Counted from the stretch's first letter, positions 17,637-26,533 are shown. The stretch: DNA of 64,000 nt from Agromyces terreus (GCF_009749465.1 NZ_WBIS01000001.1:186001-250000); one strand, 5' to 3'. The notes: a model not told the origin generated them from the sequence alone. Made by a program: numbers and translations.

Positions 17637-18215
17637 CTAGAACGCGTGGATGCGCGTCGGGGTGACGACGCCGTTCACCGGCTGGTCGTGCACCTCGCGT
17701 GGAACCTCTTCGACGAACTCGTTGTCGAACACCACGGCGTACACCGGAGGACATTTTCCCATCGAACCGAGGGTCTTGTCGAAATAGCCCCGCCCCCAGC
17801 CCAGGCGCATGCCCGTCGCGTCGATCGCGGCGGCCGGGACGAGGATGAGGTCGACGTCGTTGATGGCCATCGGGCCGAGCAGTTCGCCGACCGCCTCGGG
17901 CGTTCCGTGGAGGCCGAGGATCTCGTCCTCGCTCTCGCCGACGGTCCAGTCGAGCAGCCCGTCGTCGCGGGTCACGGGGAAGAGCACGCGGATGCCGCGG
18001 GCCTCGGCCCACTCGACGAAGGGACGGGTGTCGGGCTCGCTCGGCATCGAGAGGTAGCAGGAGACGGAAGCCGCTCCGGTCGAGCCGACGAGCTCCTCCA
18101 GGCGTGCGGTGAAGCCCTCGGTCGCGATGCGGCGCTCGTGGTTGGGCATGTTCTGGCGACGTTCGCGGAGCTCGGCTCGCAGAATCCGCTTCTGGACGGA
18201 CGGATCGTCGGACAT
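17637..18215 (-). CDS. 5-formyltetrahydrofolate cyclo-ligase
   Basis: A 192-residue enzyme that uses ATP to turn 5-formyl-THF into 5,10-methenyl-THF, salvaging the inactive folate. Visible marks are QKRILRAELRERRQNMP at the start, ASVSCYLSMPSEPDTRPFVE, and the C-terminal signature LILVPAAAIDATGMRLGWGRGYFDK carrying the G-x-G-x-G-Y-Y/F-D nucleotide loop. ATG 18215 is chosen because AGGA stands 9 bp upstream; an ATG three codons earlier (18224) has no room for a binding site. It is divergent from galU. The same neighbours occur as Rv0992c/Rv0993 in M. tuberculosis. Confidence 0.93.
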   Translation of the reverse strand: MSDDPSVQKRILRAELRERRQNMPNHERRIATEGFTARLEELVGSTGAASVSCYLSMPSEPDTRPFVEWAEARGIRVLFPVTRDDGLLDWTVGESEDEILGLHGTPEAVGELLGPMAINDVDLILVPAAAIDATGMRLGWGRGYFDKTLGSMGKCPPVYAVVFDNEFVEEVPREVHDQPVNGVVTPTRIHAF

Positions 18216-18309
18216 GGGATTCATCCTATGGCGATCGCGGTGGCGCGGAGGCGGTGCCGAGGCGGCGCCGAGTCTGCGCCGGGGCGCCCGGCCGGATACG
18301 CTGATGCGC

Positions 18310-19209
18310 ATGACTGAACGCATCACGAAGGCTGTGATCCCGGCGGCCGGCCTCGGCACGCGATTCCTCCCCGCCACGAAGGCGATGCCGAAGGAGATGC
18401 TCCCCGTCGTCGACAAGCCGGCGATCCAGTACGTCGTCGAAGAGGCCGTCGAGGCGGGCCTGACCGACGTGCTCATGATCACGGGCCGCAACAAGAACGC
18501 CCTCGAGAACCACTTCGACCGCGTCGCCGAGCTCGAGGCGACCCTCGTCGCGAAGGGCGACACCGCCAAGCTCGAGAAGGTCAACCAGTCGACCGACCTC
18601 GCCGACATGCACTACGTGCGCCAGGGCGACCCGCTCGGTCTCGGCCACGCGGTGCTCCGCGCGAAGATGCACGTCGGTCGCGAGCCGTTCGCGGTACTGC
18701 TCGGCGACGACATCATCGACGCCCGCGACGTGCTGCTTGCGCGCATGCTCGAGGAGCAGATCGCCCGCAACGCCTCGATCGTCGCACTGCTCGAGGTCGA
18801 CCCCGACAGCATCCACCTCTACGGCGCGGCGGCCGTCGAGGCCACCGATGAAGACGACGTGGTGCGCATCACCGGGCTCGTCGAGAAGCCCGCGAAGGAA
18901 GACGCGCCCTCGAACTACGCCGTGATCGGGCGCTACGTCCTGAAGCCCGACGTGTTCGACGTGCTCGAGCACACCCAGCCGGGCAAGGGCGGCGAGATCC
19001 AGCTCACCGACGCGCTCATGGAGATGGCGGCCGACGTCGAGGGCACCGGAGGCGTCTACGGCGTCATCTTCCGGGGCCGTCGGTACGATACGGGCGACAA
19101 GCTCGACTACATCAAGGCCGTCATCCAGCTGGCGGCCGACCGAGACGACCTCGGGCCCGAGCTCAAGCCCTGGCTCGCCGAGTACGTCGCCGGCCTCGGA
19201 CGCGACTGA
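18310..19209 (+). CDS. galU: UTP-glucose-1-phosphate uridylyltransferase
   Basis: A 299-residue nucleotidyltransferase making UDP-glucose for polysaccharide and glycolipid synthesis. The nucleotide-binding start is AVIPAAGLGTRFLPATKAMP followed by KEMLPVVDKPAIQYVVEEA. GQGDPLGLGHAVL-type text (RQGDPLGLGHAVLRAK) and LLGDDIID carry the substrate and metal residues; GLVEKPAKEDAPSN and GEIQLTDAL complete the family pattern. TACGCT lies 7 bp before the ATG, so the message may be leaderless. The rimJ-like gene follows after 2 bp. In mycobacteria a moeA/glp gene sits between galU and rimJ; it is absent here. Confidence 0.96.
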   Translation: MTERITKAVIPAAGLGTRFLPATKAMPKEMLPVVDKPAIQYVVEEAVEAGLTDVLMITGRNKNALENHFDRVAELEATLVAKGDTAKLEKVNQSTDLADMHYVRQGDPLGLGHAVLRAKMHVGREPFAVLLGDDIIDARDVLLARMLEEQIARNASIVALLEVDPDSIHLYGAAAVEATDEDDVVRITGLVEKPAKEDAPSNYAVIGRYVLKPDVFDVLEHTQPGKGGEIQLTDALMEMAADVEGTGGVYGVIFRGRRYDTGDKLDYIKAVIQLAADRDDLGPELKPWLAEYVAGLGRD

Positions 19210-19211
19210 CC

Positions 19212-19874
19212 ATGTCCGCCGCCGGGATCCCGACCCTTCGCGACGGCGACCTCATCGTGCGCCCCATCCGTGCACGCGACGCGAAGCAGCTCGAACGGGT
19301 GCTCCTCGAGAACCGGGCCTGGCTGCGGCGTTGGGAGGCGACCTATCCCGGCGGCGGCACCGCCATCGACACGAAGGCGAGCATCCGCAACCTGCTCGCG
19401 CACGCACGGAACGGCGCAGCCCTGCCCTTCCTCCTCGAGGTCGACGGCGAGATCGTGGGGCAGCTGAACGTCTCGTCGATCACGCACGGATCGCTGTCGT
19501 CGGCCTCGATCGGGTACTGGGTCGCGCAGGGCGCGGCCGGCCGGGGCATCACGCCCACCGCCGTCGCCCTCGCGACCGACTACTGCTTCCGCACCCTGCG
19601 CCTGCACCGCGTCGAGATCTGCATCCGTCCCGAGAACGGCCCCTCGCTGCGCGTGGTCGAGAAGCTCGGCTTCCGCTACGAGGGGCTGCGACGCCGCTTC
19701 ATCCACATCGACGGCGCCTGGTGCGACCACTTCGCGTTCGCCCTCGTCGCCGAGGAGGTGCCCGGCGGAGTGCTGCGCCGCTGGCGCGACGGGCGCGCCC
19801 CGGCCGACGCCGCGCGCGTCCACCCCGAGGACCGGGCGGCCGCCGCGCAGTCGTTGCGGGTGTCCGATCGCTGA
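19212..19874 (+). CDS. RimJ-type GNAT N-acetyltransferase
   Basis: A 220-residue acetyltransferase of the RimJ/RimL type, expected to acetylate the N-terminus of a ribosomal or other protein with acetyl-CoA. Family features are LIVRPIRARDAKQLERVLLE at the start, LPFLLEVDGEIVGQLNVSSI, the acetyl-CoA loop IGYWVAQGAAGRGITPTAV, and RVEICIRPENGPSLRVVEKL followed by GFRYEGLRRR. It starts 2 bp after galU and must be co-transcribed with it. The galU-rimJ-membrane protein order is that of Rv0993-Rv0995-Rv0996, minus moeA1. Confidence 0.9.
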   Translation: MSAAGIPTLRDGDLIVRPIRARDAKQLERVLLENRAWLRRWEATYPGGGTAIDTKASIRNLLAHARNGAALPFLLEVDGEIVGQLNVSSITHGSLSSASIGYWVAQGAAGRGITPTAVALATDYCFRTLRLHRVEICIRPENGPSLRVVEKLGFRYEGLRRRFIHIDGAWCDHFAFALVAEEVPGGVLRRWRDGRAPADAARVHPEDRAAAAQSLRVSDR

Positions 19875-19925
19875 CACGCCCGCCCCGCGGCGCCGCTTCC
19901 GGGCCGCGTGTCCTAGCGTTGTCGC

Positions 19926-20915
19926 ATGAGCGTGATCGGCGGGGGGCTGCTCGTGGCGGTGGCCGCGGCATTGTGGCTCGCGTACCTCATGCCGGTCTGG
20001 CTGCGACGCCGTCAGTACCTCGCGACCGAGCGCAATGCGGTGCGGCTCCAGCAGACGCTGCGCATCCTCGCCGAGACCGCCGAGACGCCCGAGCCGGTCG
20101 TGCTCGACGTGACCGCCAGGCAGGTCGCGTCCCAGCAGCGTGTGCTGCACGAGCGCGAGCGCGCGGCGCGGTTGAGCGCGCAGGCGAGCGAGCGGCTCGC
20201 GATCGCCGAGCGGCGCAACGCGCAGGCCGATGCGGATGCCGCGGCCGAGGTCGCGGCGGAGGCGGAGCGCGCATCGCGACGCGACGCCGTCGAACCGCGG
20301 CCCGCCGCCGCGCAGAAGACGAGCCGGCCGGCGCTGCGTCGGCGCCGTGCGCGGTGCTCGCTGACGTTCCTCGCCGGACTCGTGATCGCGATCGTCGGCG
20401 GCGCCATGCTCGCGTTCTCCGCCTCGGTCGCGGCGGTCGTCTTCGCCTCCGTCGGCGGCATCGTGATGCTCGTGGCGTTCGGCGGCCTCGTCGTGCTCGC
20501 CCGCCGGCGCGTGCCGGCACCGGTCGTGCAAGCCGAGCAGGACGTCGTCGCCGAGGCCTTCGAACCCGTCGAGCTCGACGAGGCCGAGGCCGTGCACGAG
20601 GGATGGGTGCCGCAGCCGCTGCCCCGGCCGCTCACGCTCTCGCGCGGCACGATCGCGGCCACGGCGATGGCGTCGATCGAGGCGGCGGCGGAACTCCAGC
20701 GGCTCGCGCAGGAGGCGGAACGCGCCAAGCGCATCGAGGAGATCGCGACCCCCATGCCGTCGATCGCGCCCGCGGCATCCGCGCCGGCCGAGCCCGAGCA
20801 GACGGGCGCCTCCGAGCCCCTCAGCCCGTACGCCGGCATGGGCGTGATCGGGTCGCCGCAACGGCGATTCGACGACCTCGACGCCGTGCTGCGGCGCCGT
20901 CGCCAGGCGGGCTGA
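19926..20915 (+). CDS. SepX/GlpR-like membrane protein (Rv0996 position)
   Basis: A 329-residue membrane protein. TM1 lies at residues ~4-26 (GGGLLVAVAAALWLAYLMP), followed by an Arg/Ala-rich, probably coiled cytoplasmic region to ~138. Two close helices come at ~142-163 (LTFLAGLVIAIVGGAMLAF) and ~167-190 (AAVVFASVGGIVMLVAFGG), then a ~140-residue acidic/Pro-rich tail ending SPQRRFDDLDAVLRRRRQAG. Topology and place after galU-rimJ match Rv0996. Its relatives are SepX of Streptomyces (septum) and GlpR of Corynebacterium (receptor for the gephyrin-like Glp in cell division). Family assignment rests on context and topology, so it is moderate. The partner glp/moeA is not in the cluster. Confidence 0.65.
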   Translation: MSVIGGGLLVAVAAALWLAYLMPVWLRRRQYLATERNAVRLQQTLRILAETAETPEPVVLDVTARQVASQQRVLHERERAARLSAQASERLAIAERRNAQADADAAAEVAAEAERASRRDAVEPRPAAAQKTSRPALRRRRARCSLTFLAGLVIAIVGGAMLAFSASVAAVVFASVGGIVMLVAFGGLVVLARRRVPAPVVQAEQDVVAEAFEPVELDEAEAVHEGWVPQPLPRPLTLSRGTIAATAMASIEAAAELQRLAQEAERAKRIEEIATPMPSIAPAASAPAEPEQTGASEPLSPYAGMGVIGSPQRRFDDLDAVLRRRRQAG

Positions 20916-20973
20916 GCCGCGGCATCCGATGGTCCGAACCACCCGTTCGGAGATGATAGGCTCGTACTCGCTC

Positions 20974-21046
20974 GGGCCCATGGCGCAGTTGGTAGCGCGT
21001 CTCGTTCGCAATGAGAAGGTCGGGGGTTCGAATCCCCCTGGGTCCA
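20974..21046 (+). tRNA. tRNA-Ala (anticodon CGC)
   Basis: The acceptor GGGCCCA (20974-20980) pairs with TGGGTCC (21039-21045). The D-arm is GCGC/GCGC, the anticodon loop TTCGCAA gives CGC, and the T-arm is CGGGGG-TTCGAAT-CCCCC. The discriminator is A at 21046 and CCA happens to follow (21047-21049). It reads the abundant GCG codon. A strong terminator follows. Confidence 0.96.
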
Positions 21047-21056
21047 CCACCACGGC

Positions 21057-21091
21057 AGAGAAGCGCCCCTCGCGGGCGCTTCTCTCGTTTT
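21057..21091 (+). terminator. Rho-independent terminator after tRNA-Ala
   Basis: AGAGAAGCGCCC (21057-21068) and GGGCGCTTCTCT (21074-21085) form a perfect 12-bp stem with loop CTCGC, followed by CGTTTT. It sits 11 bp after the tRNA and is the clearest intrinsic terminator in the window. Confidence 0.85.
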
Positions 21092-21178
21092 CGGGCGAGT
21101 TCGCCTTCGATCGCGAATCGGGGCATTCCCCGGCCCAGGCCGGACCGCATCCGCCGCCGACCGCATAGTCTGGCGTGG

Positions 21179-22657
21179 ATGACGCAGCAGCCGGCCACCC
21201 GATCGCTCCCCGTCTCGGAGGGGCACCGGTGGCGCGCCTACTGGATCTGCGTCGGCGTCGCCGCGCTCACCATCCTCGATCTCTCGAAGGTGAACGTCGG
21301 GCTGCCGTCGATCGAGTCCGCGTTCGACGCATCGCCGACGCAGTTGCAGCTCATCGTCGCGGGCTACGTGCTGACCTTCGGCCTGGCGCTCGTGCCGGCG
21401 GGTCGCATCGGCGACCAGCGGTCGCGGAAGACCCTGTTCGTCGTGGGACTCAGCCTGTTCCTCGTCACGAGCCTCGTCGCGGCCCTCGCGCCGAACATCA
21501 CCGTGCTGCTCGTCGCACGCCTGCTCCAGGGCGTCGCGGCCGGCATCCAGATGCCGCAGGTCATGGGCATGATCCAGGAGCTCTTCCGCGGCCCCGAGCG
21601 GGGCAAGGCGTTCGGGCTCTTCGGGGCCGTCATCGGCCTCGCGACCGCGTTCGGGCCGACGCTCGGCGGACTCATGATCGCCGTCGGCGGGCCGACCGAC
21701 GGCTGGCGCGGCATTTTCCTCATCAACGTGCCGCTGGTGGTCGTCGCCCTCGTGCTCGCGATCTGGTTCCTGCCCGTGACGCGCCGACCGTCGGGCGAGC
21801 CGCTCTCGCTCGACCCGGTGGGGCTCATCCTGTTCGCCGTGACGGTGATCTCGCTCATGTGGCCGTTCCTGTTCACCACGGGCTCCCCGAGCGACAACCC
21901 CGCGCGGTGGTGGGTGCTCGTCGTCTTCGTGCTGGCGATCACCGCGTTCCTCGCGTGGGAGCGCCGCTACGCGGCATCCGGCCGATCGCCCCTCGTGCCG
22001 CTCGAGCTGTTCCGCACGGCGTCGTTCCGCAACGGCATCTCGCTCGCGAGCGTGTACTTCGCCGCGATGCCGTCGATGTTCCTGCTCACCACGCTCTACC
22101 TGCAGGACGGGCTCGGCCTCGAGGCGGTGTTCGCGGGCATGGTGAGCATCGGGTTCGCGCTGGTCAGCGCGCTCAGCTCGTGGATCGGCGGCAACCTCGT
22201 GAACCGCATCGGCCGCCCGCTCGTGGTCTGGGGCCTCGTGCTGCTGCTCTGCGGTATCGGCCTGCTCGTCCTGCTCGCGATCATGACTCCCGCCGCCGTG
22301 ACGCCGTGGGCGATGGCCGGCGCGATGGCGATCGCGGGTGCCGGCGGCGGGCTTGTGGTCTCGCCGAACCAGACGCTGACGCTCATGGACATCCCCGTGC
22401 GCGAGGGAGGCCTCGCCGGGTCGGTCGGCCAGCTCGGGCAGCGCATCGGCACGGCCATCGGCACCGCGGTCACGCTCTCGCTGTTCTACTCGACGATCTT
22501 CCGGGAGTCGGGCGGCGACCCCGACCTCACGGTCTACCACCACGCCTACGCGTACGGGATGCTCGCCGTCGCCGTGCTCGTCGCGATCGCGTTCGGCATC
22601 GGCGTCGCCGACCTCGGGTCGCGCCGTCGACGGGCGTCGGACGCCGACGAGGGGTGA
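21179..22657 (+). CDS. MFS transporter, DHA2-type drug exporter
   Basis: A 492-residue inner-membrane protein with about 14 predicted helices. It has the DHA2 pattern LDLSKVNVGLPSIESAF (motif D1-like) in TM1, GRIGDQRSRKTLFVVG (motif A) after TM2, and ARLLQGVAAGIQMPQVMGMI (motif C region). LVVSPNQTLTLMDIPVREGG and GQLGQRIGTAIGTAVTLSLF appear near the C-terminus. Such proteins expel drugs or metabolites using the proton gradient. GTGG precedes the ATG at 21179; the message may have a very short leader after CATAGT. It is convergent with the second MFS gene, with only 9 bp between stops. Confidence 0.9.
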   Translation: MTQQPATRSLPVSEGHRWRAYWICVGVAALTILDLSKVNVGLPSIESAFDASPTQLQLIVAGYVLTFGLALVPAGRIGDQRSRKTLFVVGLSLFLVTSLVAALAPNITVLLVARLLQGVAAGIQMPQVMGMIQELFRGPERGKAFGLFGAVIGLATAFGPTLGGLMIAVGGPTDGWRGIFLINVPLVVVALVLAIWFLPVTRRPSGEPLSLDPVGLILFAVTVISLMWPFLFTTGSPSDNPARWWVLVVFVLAITAFLAWERRYAASGRSPLVPLELFRTASFRNGISLASVYFAAMPSMFLLTTLYLQDGLGLEAVFAGMVSIGFALVSALSSWIGGNLVNRIGRPLVVWGLVLLLCGIGLLVLLAIMTPAAVTPWAMAGAMAIAGAGGGLVVSPNQTLTLMDIPVREGGLAGSVGQLGQRIGTAIGTAVTLSLFYSTIFRESGGDPDLTVYHHAYAYGMLAVAVLVAIAFGIGVADLGSRRRRASDADEG

Positions 22658-22666
22658 GGCCCGGCC

Positions 22667-24154
22667 TCAGCGCACGGCGGCGGATGCCCCGACGTCGCCG
22701 CCGCCCGTCGTCGGATCGGCCGGCGGCTCGGCGTCGACCGGATCGGAGAACGCGAGCTTCGGCACGAGCGCGAGCAGGCCCGCGGCGACCGCGGCGGTGA
22801 CGCCGCAGATGAGCCAGACGGTCATGTAGCCCGCGAAGGAGCCCGCGGTGCCGTGCACTGCCTCGCCCGCGCTGCCGAGCAGGGCGATGCCGAACACGCA
22901 GGAGGCGATCGCGCCGCCGACGGTCTTCACCGAGTTCGTCAGGCCCGTCGCCACGCCCGTCTGCGTGGGCGGGGCCGCGGCCGCCGCGGCGGCGGGGAGC
23001 GCGGCCACGAGCGCGCCGGAACCGAGGCCCACGATGATCATGTTGGCGAGCACCTGTCCGTACCCGTCGTGGAACGGCAGGAAGAGCAGGAAGCCCACGG
23101 CGACCATGGAGCTCGCGCCGATGAGCGTGACCCGCGGCGTGAACCTTCTGGCGAAGACCGGGAACAGCATCGCGCCGACGACCATCGACAGCACGTACGA
23201 GCCGATGAGCAGCGACGTCTGGAAGCTCGTGGCGCCCAGGCCGTACCCCACGGCGCTCGGGTCGGTGCGCGCGAACGTCGAGAGCGGGGCCTGCGCGCCG
23301 AGCACGCTGACGCCGAAGAGGCCCGCGGTGAGGAACACCGGCCACAGCATCGGCGAGCGGAACATGCGCACGTCGATGAGCGGGTCGGGGTGCCGCAGCT
23401 CGTAGCGGGCGAACGGCCAGACGAGCAGCACGCCGAGCACGACGAGCGCCCAGCTCAAGAGGTCTGCCGGCCCGTTCAGGCGCATGAAGCTGAGACCGCC
23501 CGTGAGCGCCAGGAGGGAGAGCGAGATGAGCACGAGCCCGCCGGTGTCGAGCCGGCCGCCCGTGAGGTCGGGCGACTCCTTCACGCCGAAGAGCACGACG
23601 AAGAAGCACACGGTGACCGCGACCGCCGGCACCAGGAGGAGCGCGGTCATCGGCAGCACCTCGGCGAGCGCGCCCGCCGACAGCGCGCCGGCGATGGCGC
23701 CGAGCTCGAGGGCGGCGACGAGCAGGCCGGCGGCCGTGCGGGTCATCGCCGCGGGATGGGCCGAGCCGCGGCTGCGAGACCAGATGAGCGCGATCTCGAG
23801 GGGGAGCCACACCACGTAGAAGCCCTGCAGGGCCCAGGCGACGAGGAACACCCAGAACTGGTCGGTGAACGCCAGCGAGATCGACGCGATCGCCGTGATC
23901 GCCGTAGACCACACGAGCATGCGCTTGTGTCCGACCATGTCGCCGAGCTTCGCGAACGCGGGCACCACGAGCGCCGACAGCATGAGCTGGGTGCCCTCGA
24001 GCCAGTTCACGTCGGCGTCGTGGATGCCGAGGTTGCGCGCGATGTCGGTGAGCAGCGGCGTGTAGTAGCCCTGGATGATGCCGCTCGTGAACTCGACGAA
24101 CGCGAGGAATCCGACGATCGCGGCGACCGGGCCGAGCCTCGTGGCACGCGACAT
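22667..24154 (-). CDS. MFS transporter, probable exporter
   Basis: A 495-residue membrane protein with about 14 helices. It opens MSRATRLGPVAAIVGFLAFV, and the first loop shows YYTPLLTDIARNLGIHDADV. Motif A is KLGDMVGHKRMLVWS, and LTNSVKTVGGAIASCVFGIA is typical of DHA2-type exporters. The C-terminus is an acidic/Pro tail (DPVDAEPPADPTTGGG). Start ATG 24154 has GGAG 7 bp upstream. The substrate is unknown. It is not a close copy of the adjacent MFS protein (the sequences differ throughout), so the pair is not a recent duplication. Confidence 0.9.
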   Translation of the reverse strand: MSRATRLGPVAAIVGFLAFVEFTSGIIQGYYTPLLTDIARNLGIHDADVNWLEGTQLMLSALVVPAFAKLGDMVGHKRMLVWSTAITAIASISLAFTDQFWVFLVAWALQGFYVVWLPLEIALIWSRSRGSAHPAAMTRTAAGLLVAALELGAIAGALSAGALAEVLPMTALLLVPAVAVTVCFFVVLFGVKESPDLTGGRLDTGGLVLISLSLLALTGGLSFMRLNGPADLLSWALVVLGVLLVWPFARYELRHPDPLIDVRMFRSPMLWPVFLTAGLFGVSVLGAQAPLSTFARTDPSAVGYGLGATSFQTSLLIGSYVLSMVVGAMLFPVFARRFTPRVTLIGASSMVAVGFLLFLPFHDGYGQVLANMIIVGLGSGALVAALPAAAAAAAPPTQTGVATGLTNSVKTVGGAIASCVFGIALLGSAGEAVHGTAGSFAGYMTVWLICGVTAAVAAGLLALVPKLAFSDPVDAEPPADPTTGGGDVGASAAVR

Positions 24155-24294
24155 CGGGACTCCTTCGGGTTGGGGTGGAATCACCCTAAGCCCTCGTCGG
24201 GGCGCCCGAGGGCCGTCGGGGCCGCCGGCAGATCACGCTTCGATCACACCCGGATCACGCTTCGATCACGCCCGCACCGCGGCATCCGCTCGGC

Positions 24295-25647
24295 TCATCT
24301 CGGGTCGGAAGCCGGCAGCCCTTCGATGAGCGACCGGTGGAAGCGCTCGCCGCGCTCGAGGCTGTCGAACGTGACGGACTCGTCGACGCCGTGGATCGCG
24401 GCGCGCTGGGCGGCGCTCATCGCGAGCGGGGCGAAGCGGAACACGGACGGCGCGAACCGGTGGAACCAGCGCGAGTCGGTCGCGGCCATGACCAGGTACG
24501 GCGCGGTGATCGCCTCGGGGTACGAGGCGGCGACGGCGGCCTCGATCGCCTGGAACGCGGGGGAGCCGACGTCGGACTCGGGGGAGGGGTCGTTGCCGTC
24601 GAGCACGGTCACCGTGACCTCGCGGTCGCGGATGACGCGGCGCACCCTCTCGGCGGTGCCCTCGACGGTCTCGCCCGGCGCGATGCGAAGGTTCAGCACG
24701 GCCGCCGCCTGCGACGGCAGCACGTTGTGCGCGGTGCCGCCCGAGAGCATGGTCGTCGCGACCGTGGTGTGCACGATCGCCGCCGGCTCGCCGCCCAGCC
24801 GGGCGAAGACCCGAGCGGTGAGCCACGGCATCGCGGTCAGCGCGCGCAGCAGCAGCCGGTTCGCGCCGGAGGTGTGCGGGGTGAAGCTGCGCAGCATCGC
24901 CCGCGCCGAGACGGGGACGCGCTTCGGGAACGGGTTCGGGTGCAGCCGATGCACGGCGCGCGCGACCCGATCGGTCGGGGTGGCCTTCGGCGGGGCGGAG
25001 GCGTGGCCGCCCTTGCTCGTCGCCTCGAGCTTCAGCGAGACGAGGCCCTTCTCGCCGACGCCGACCATGGCCGCCTGGGCGGAGATGAACGGCAACGGCG
25101 CGGTGACGACGGCGCCGCCCTCGTCGAGCACGAGCCAGGGCGTGATGCCCCGCTCCTGGAACAGGTCGGCGATCGCGCGGCCCGCGCTGCCGTGGTCCTC
25201 CTCGTTGCCGCCGAACGAGAGGTACACGTCGCGCGCCGGCACGAACCCGTCGGCGAGCAGGTTCTCGACCGCCTCGAGCAGCACCAGCATGGGGCCCTTG
25301 TCGTCGAGCGTGCCGCGACCCCACACCGAGCCGTCGTGGATGCGGCCCTCGAACGGCGGGAACGTCCAGCCGTCGGCCTCGAGCGCCGGCACGACGTCGT
25401 AGTGCGCCATGAGCACGAGGGGGTCGGCATCGCCCGTGCCCGCCCAGCGGAACAGCAGGCCGAGCGGATGCGGCTGCTCGAACTCGAGGTGCTCGTGCAC
25501 GAGCGGGTAGAGCTCGGCGAGCAGGTCGCGGAACGCGTCGAAGTCGGCCATGCCGCGCTCGTCGAGCTCGGCCGACACGGTCGCGAGCCGCACCATGCGG
25601 GAGAGGCGCTCGGGCGCGCCCGGGCGGACGGTGGGGGTTTCGGGCAT
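24295..25647 (-). CDS. M20-family metallopeptidase
   Basis: A 450-residue M20 peptidase of the carboxypeptidase/dipeptidase type (CPS1-like). The zinc ligands are visible in order: VLMAHYDVVPA (His and catalytic Asp), GTLDDKGPMLVLLEAVENL (bridging Asp), SFGGNEEDHGSAG (catalytic Glu and ligand Glu), MAATDSRWFHRF (Asp) and the final His in AAIHGVDESV. It should trim peptides in the cytoplasm; no signal peptide is seen. A lid domain occupies ~210-330 (SKGGHASAPPKATPTDRVA). It begins at ATG 25647, and no operon partner is evident. Confidence 0.9.
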   Translation of the reverse strand: MPETPTVRPGAPERLSRMVRLATVSAELDERGMADFDAFRDLLAELYPLVHEHLEFEQPHPLGLLFRWAGTGDADPLVLMAHYDVVPALEADGWTFPPFEGRIHDGSVWGRGTLDDKGPMLVLLEAVENLLADGFVPARDVYLSFGGNEEDHGSAGRAIADLFQERGITPWLVLDEGGAVVTAPLPFISAQAAMVGVGEKGLVSLKLEATSKGGHASAPPKATPTDRVARAVHRLHPNPFPKRVPVSARAMLRSFTPHTSGANRLLLRALTAMPWLTARVFARLGGEPAAIVHTTVATTMLSGGTAHNVLPSQAAAVLNLRIAPGETVEGTAERVRRVIRDREVTVTVLDGNDPSPESDVGSPAFQAIEAAVAASYPEAITAPYLVMAATDSRWFHRFAPSVFRFAPLAMSAAQRAAIHGVDESVTFDSLERGERFHRSLIEGLPASDPR

Positions 25648-25720
25648 GCGAACCAGCGTACGTCGAGCAGCGGATGCCGCGTGCCGCGGGCCGCCCGCGC
25701 GGCCGGCGGTTCGGGCCGGC

Positions 25721-26374
25721 TCAGGCCGCGAGGTCCTCGCTCGGCGTCAGGAGTGCGGCGAGTTCTGCGGCGCCCAGCTCGCGGCCGAAGGCGGGGTGCC
25801 CGGGCTCGAGTGCCCGGCCGTTGGCGATCGGGCCGCCGTCGACGGGGTCGAAGCCGAGATCGTCGATGATGCCGGCGAGCACGGTGCGGGCCTCTGCGTC
25901 GTCGCCGACGACGGCCATGGCGCGACGCAGCGGCGAGCCGGCATCCATGCTGTCGTCCTCCATCTCGTGGTAGCCGACGTGGTTGAGCGACTTCACGACC
26001 CGCGCAGCGGGGTTGCGGGCGGCCATGATCTCGCTCGTCGAACGCTCGTCGTCATCGACCTCGCGGATGTGGCCGTCGACCGGCGGCCAGTAGTTCATGG
26101 CGTCGACGACGATTCGGCCGTCGAAGGCCGGCCACGGCAGCGTCGCGGCCTTGCCGAACGGCACGGACAGGATGACGACGTCGGCCTGCTCGACGAGCTC
26201 TTCGGGCGTGGCGACGCGTGCGCCGGGAGCCACCACCGAGACGAGCAGTGCGAGCGCGGTCTGCCGAGGCGAACCGGTCATGACGACGTCGTAGCCCGCG
26301 CCGACGAGGAGCCGGGCGAGCGCGGTGCCCACCTTGCCCGCTCCGAAGATGCCGATCGTCGGCCGTTCTGCCAC
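25721..26374 (-). CDS. NADPH-dependent F420-reductase-like oxidoreductase
   Basis: A 217-residue Rossmann protein related to NADPH:F420 reductase and to NAD(P)-binding ProC-like proteins. The dinucleotide loop is TIGIFGAGKVGTALARLLVG, and DVVMTGSPRQ and DVVILSVPFGKAATLPWP follow. VVDAMNYWPPVDG and RVVKSLNHVGYHEME complete the family pattern. GTG 26374 is preferred over the ATG two codons earlier because GGAGG lies 7 bp upstream of the GTG but only 1 bp from the ATG. It is divergent from a flavin monooxygenase gene, which suggests shared regulation and possibly flavin or deazaflavin chemistry. Confidence 0.8.
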   Translation of the reverse strand: MAERPTIGIFGAGKVGTALARLLVGAGYDVVMTGSPRQTALALLVSVVAPGARVATPEELVEQADVVILSVPFGKAATLPWPAFDGRIVVDAMNYWPPVDGHIREVDDDERSTSEIMAARNPAARVVKSLNHVGYHEMEDDSMDAGSPLRRAMAVVGDDAEARTVLAGIIDDLGFDPVDGGPIANGRALEPGHPAFGRELGAAELAALLTPSEDLAA

Positions 26375-26470
26375 GTGCATGCCTCCATTCTCACCCGCCT
26401 GGATGCAACGGGCCGAGCGGATGCCGCATTCCCGCGTCGGGGAATAGGGTCGACCCGAGGGCGGTTCAAC

Positions 26471-26510
26471 CAGTGCGAACACATGCGAACACATGCGAAC
26501 GCATGCGAAT
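26471..26510. repeat. Four 10-bp-spaced repeats in a divergent promoter region
   Basis: TGCGAA recurs at 26474, 26484, 26494 and 26504 in the pattern TGCGAACACA, TGCGAACACA, TGCGAACGCA, TGCGAATCGC. The 10-bp period places all copies on one face of the helix. The block lies between the F420-reductase-like gene and the luciferase-like gene, downstream of TAGGGT, and may be an operator array. Confidence 0.6.
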
Positions 26511-26533
26511 CGCGAACGAAGAGGCGGAGCACG

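Noticed and set aside
19107..22543. Long minus-strand frames opposite galU, rimJ, the SepX-like gene and the MFS gene
   Set aside because: His/Arg/Gly-rich shadows caused by GC3 bias; they cross a tRNA gene and a terminator.
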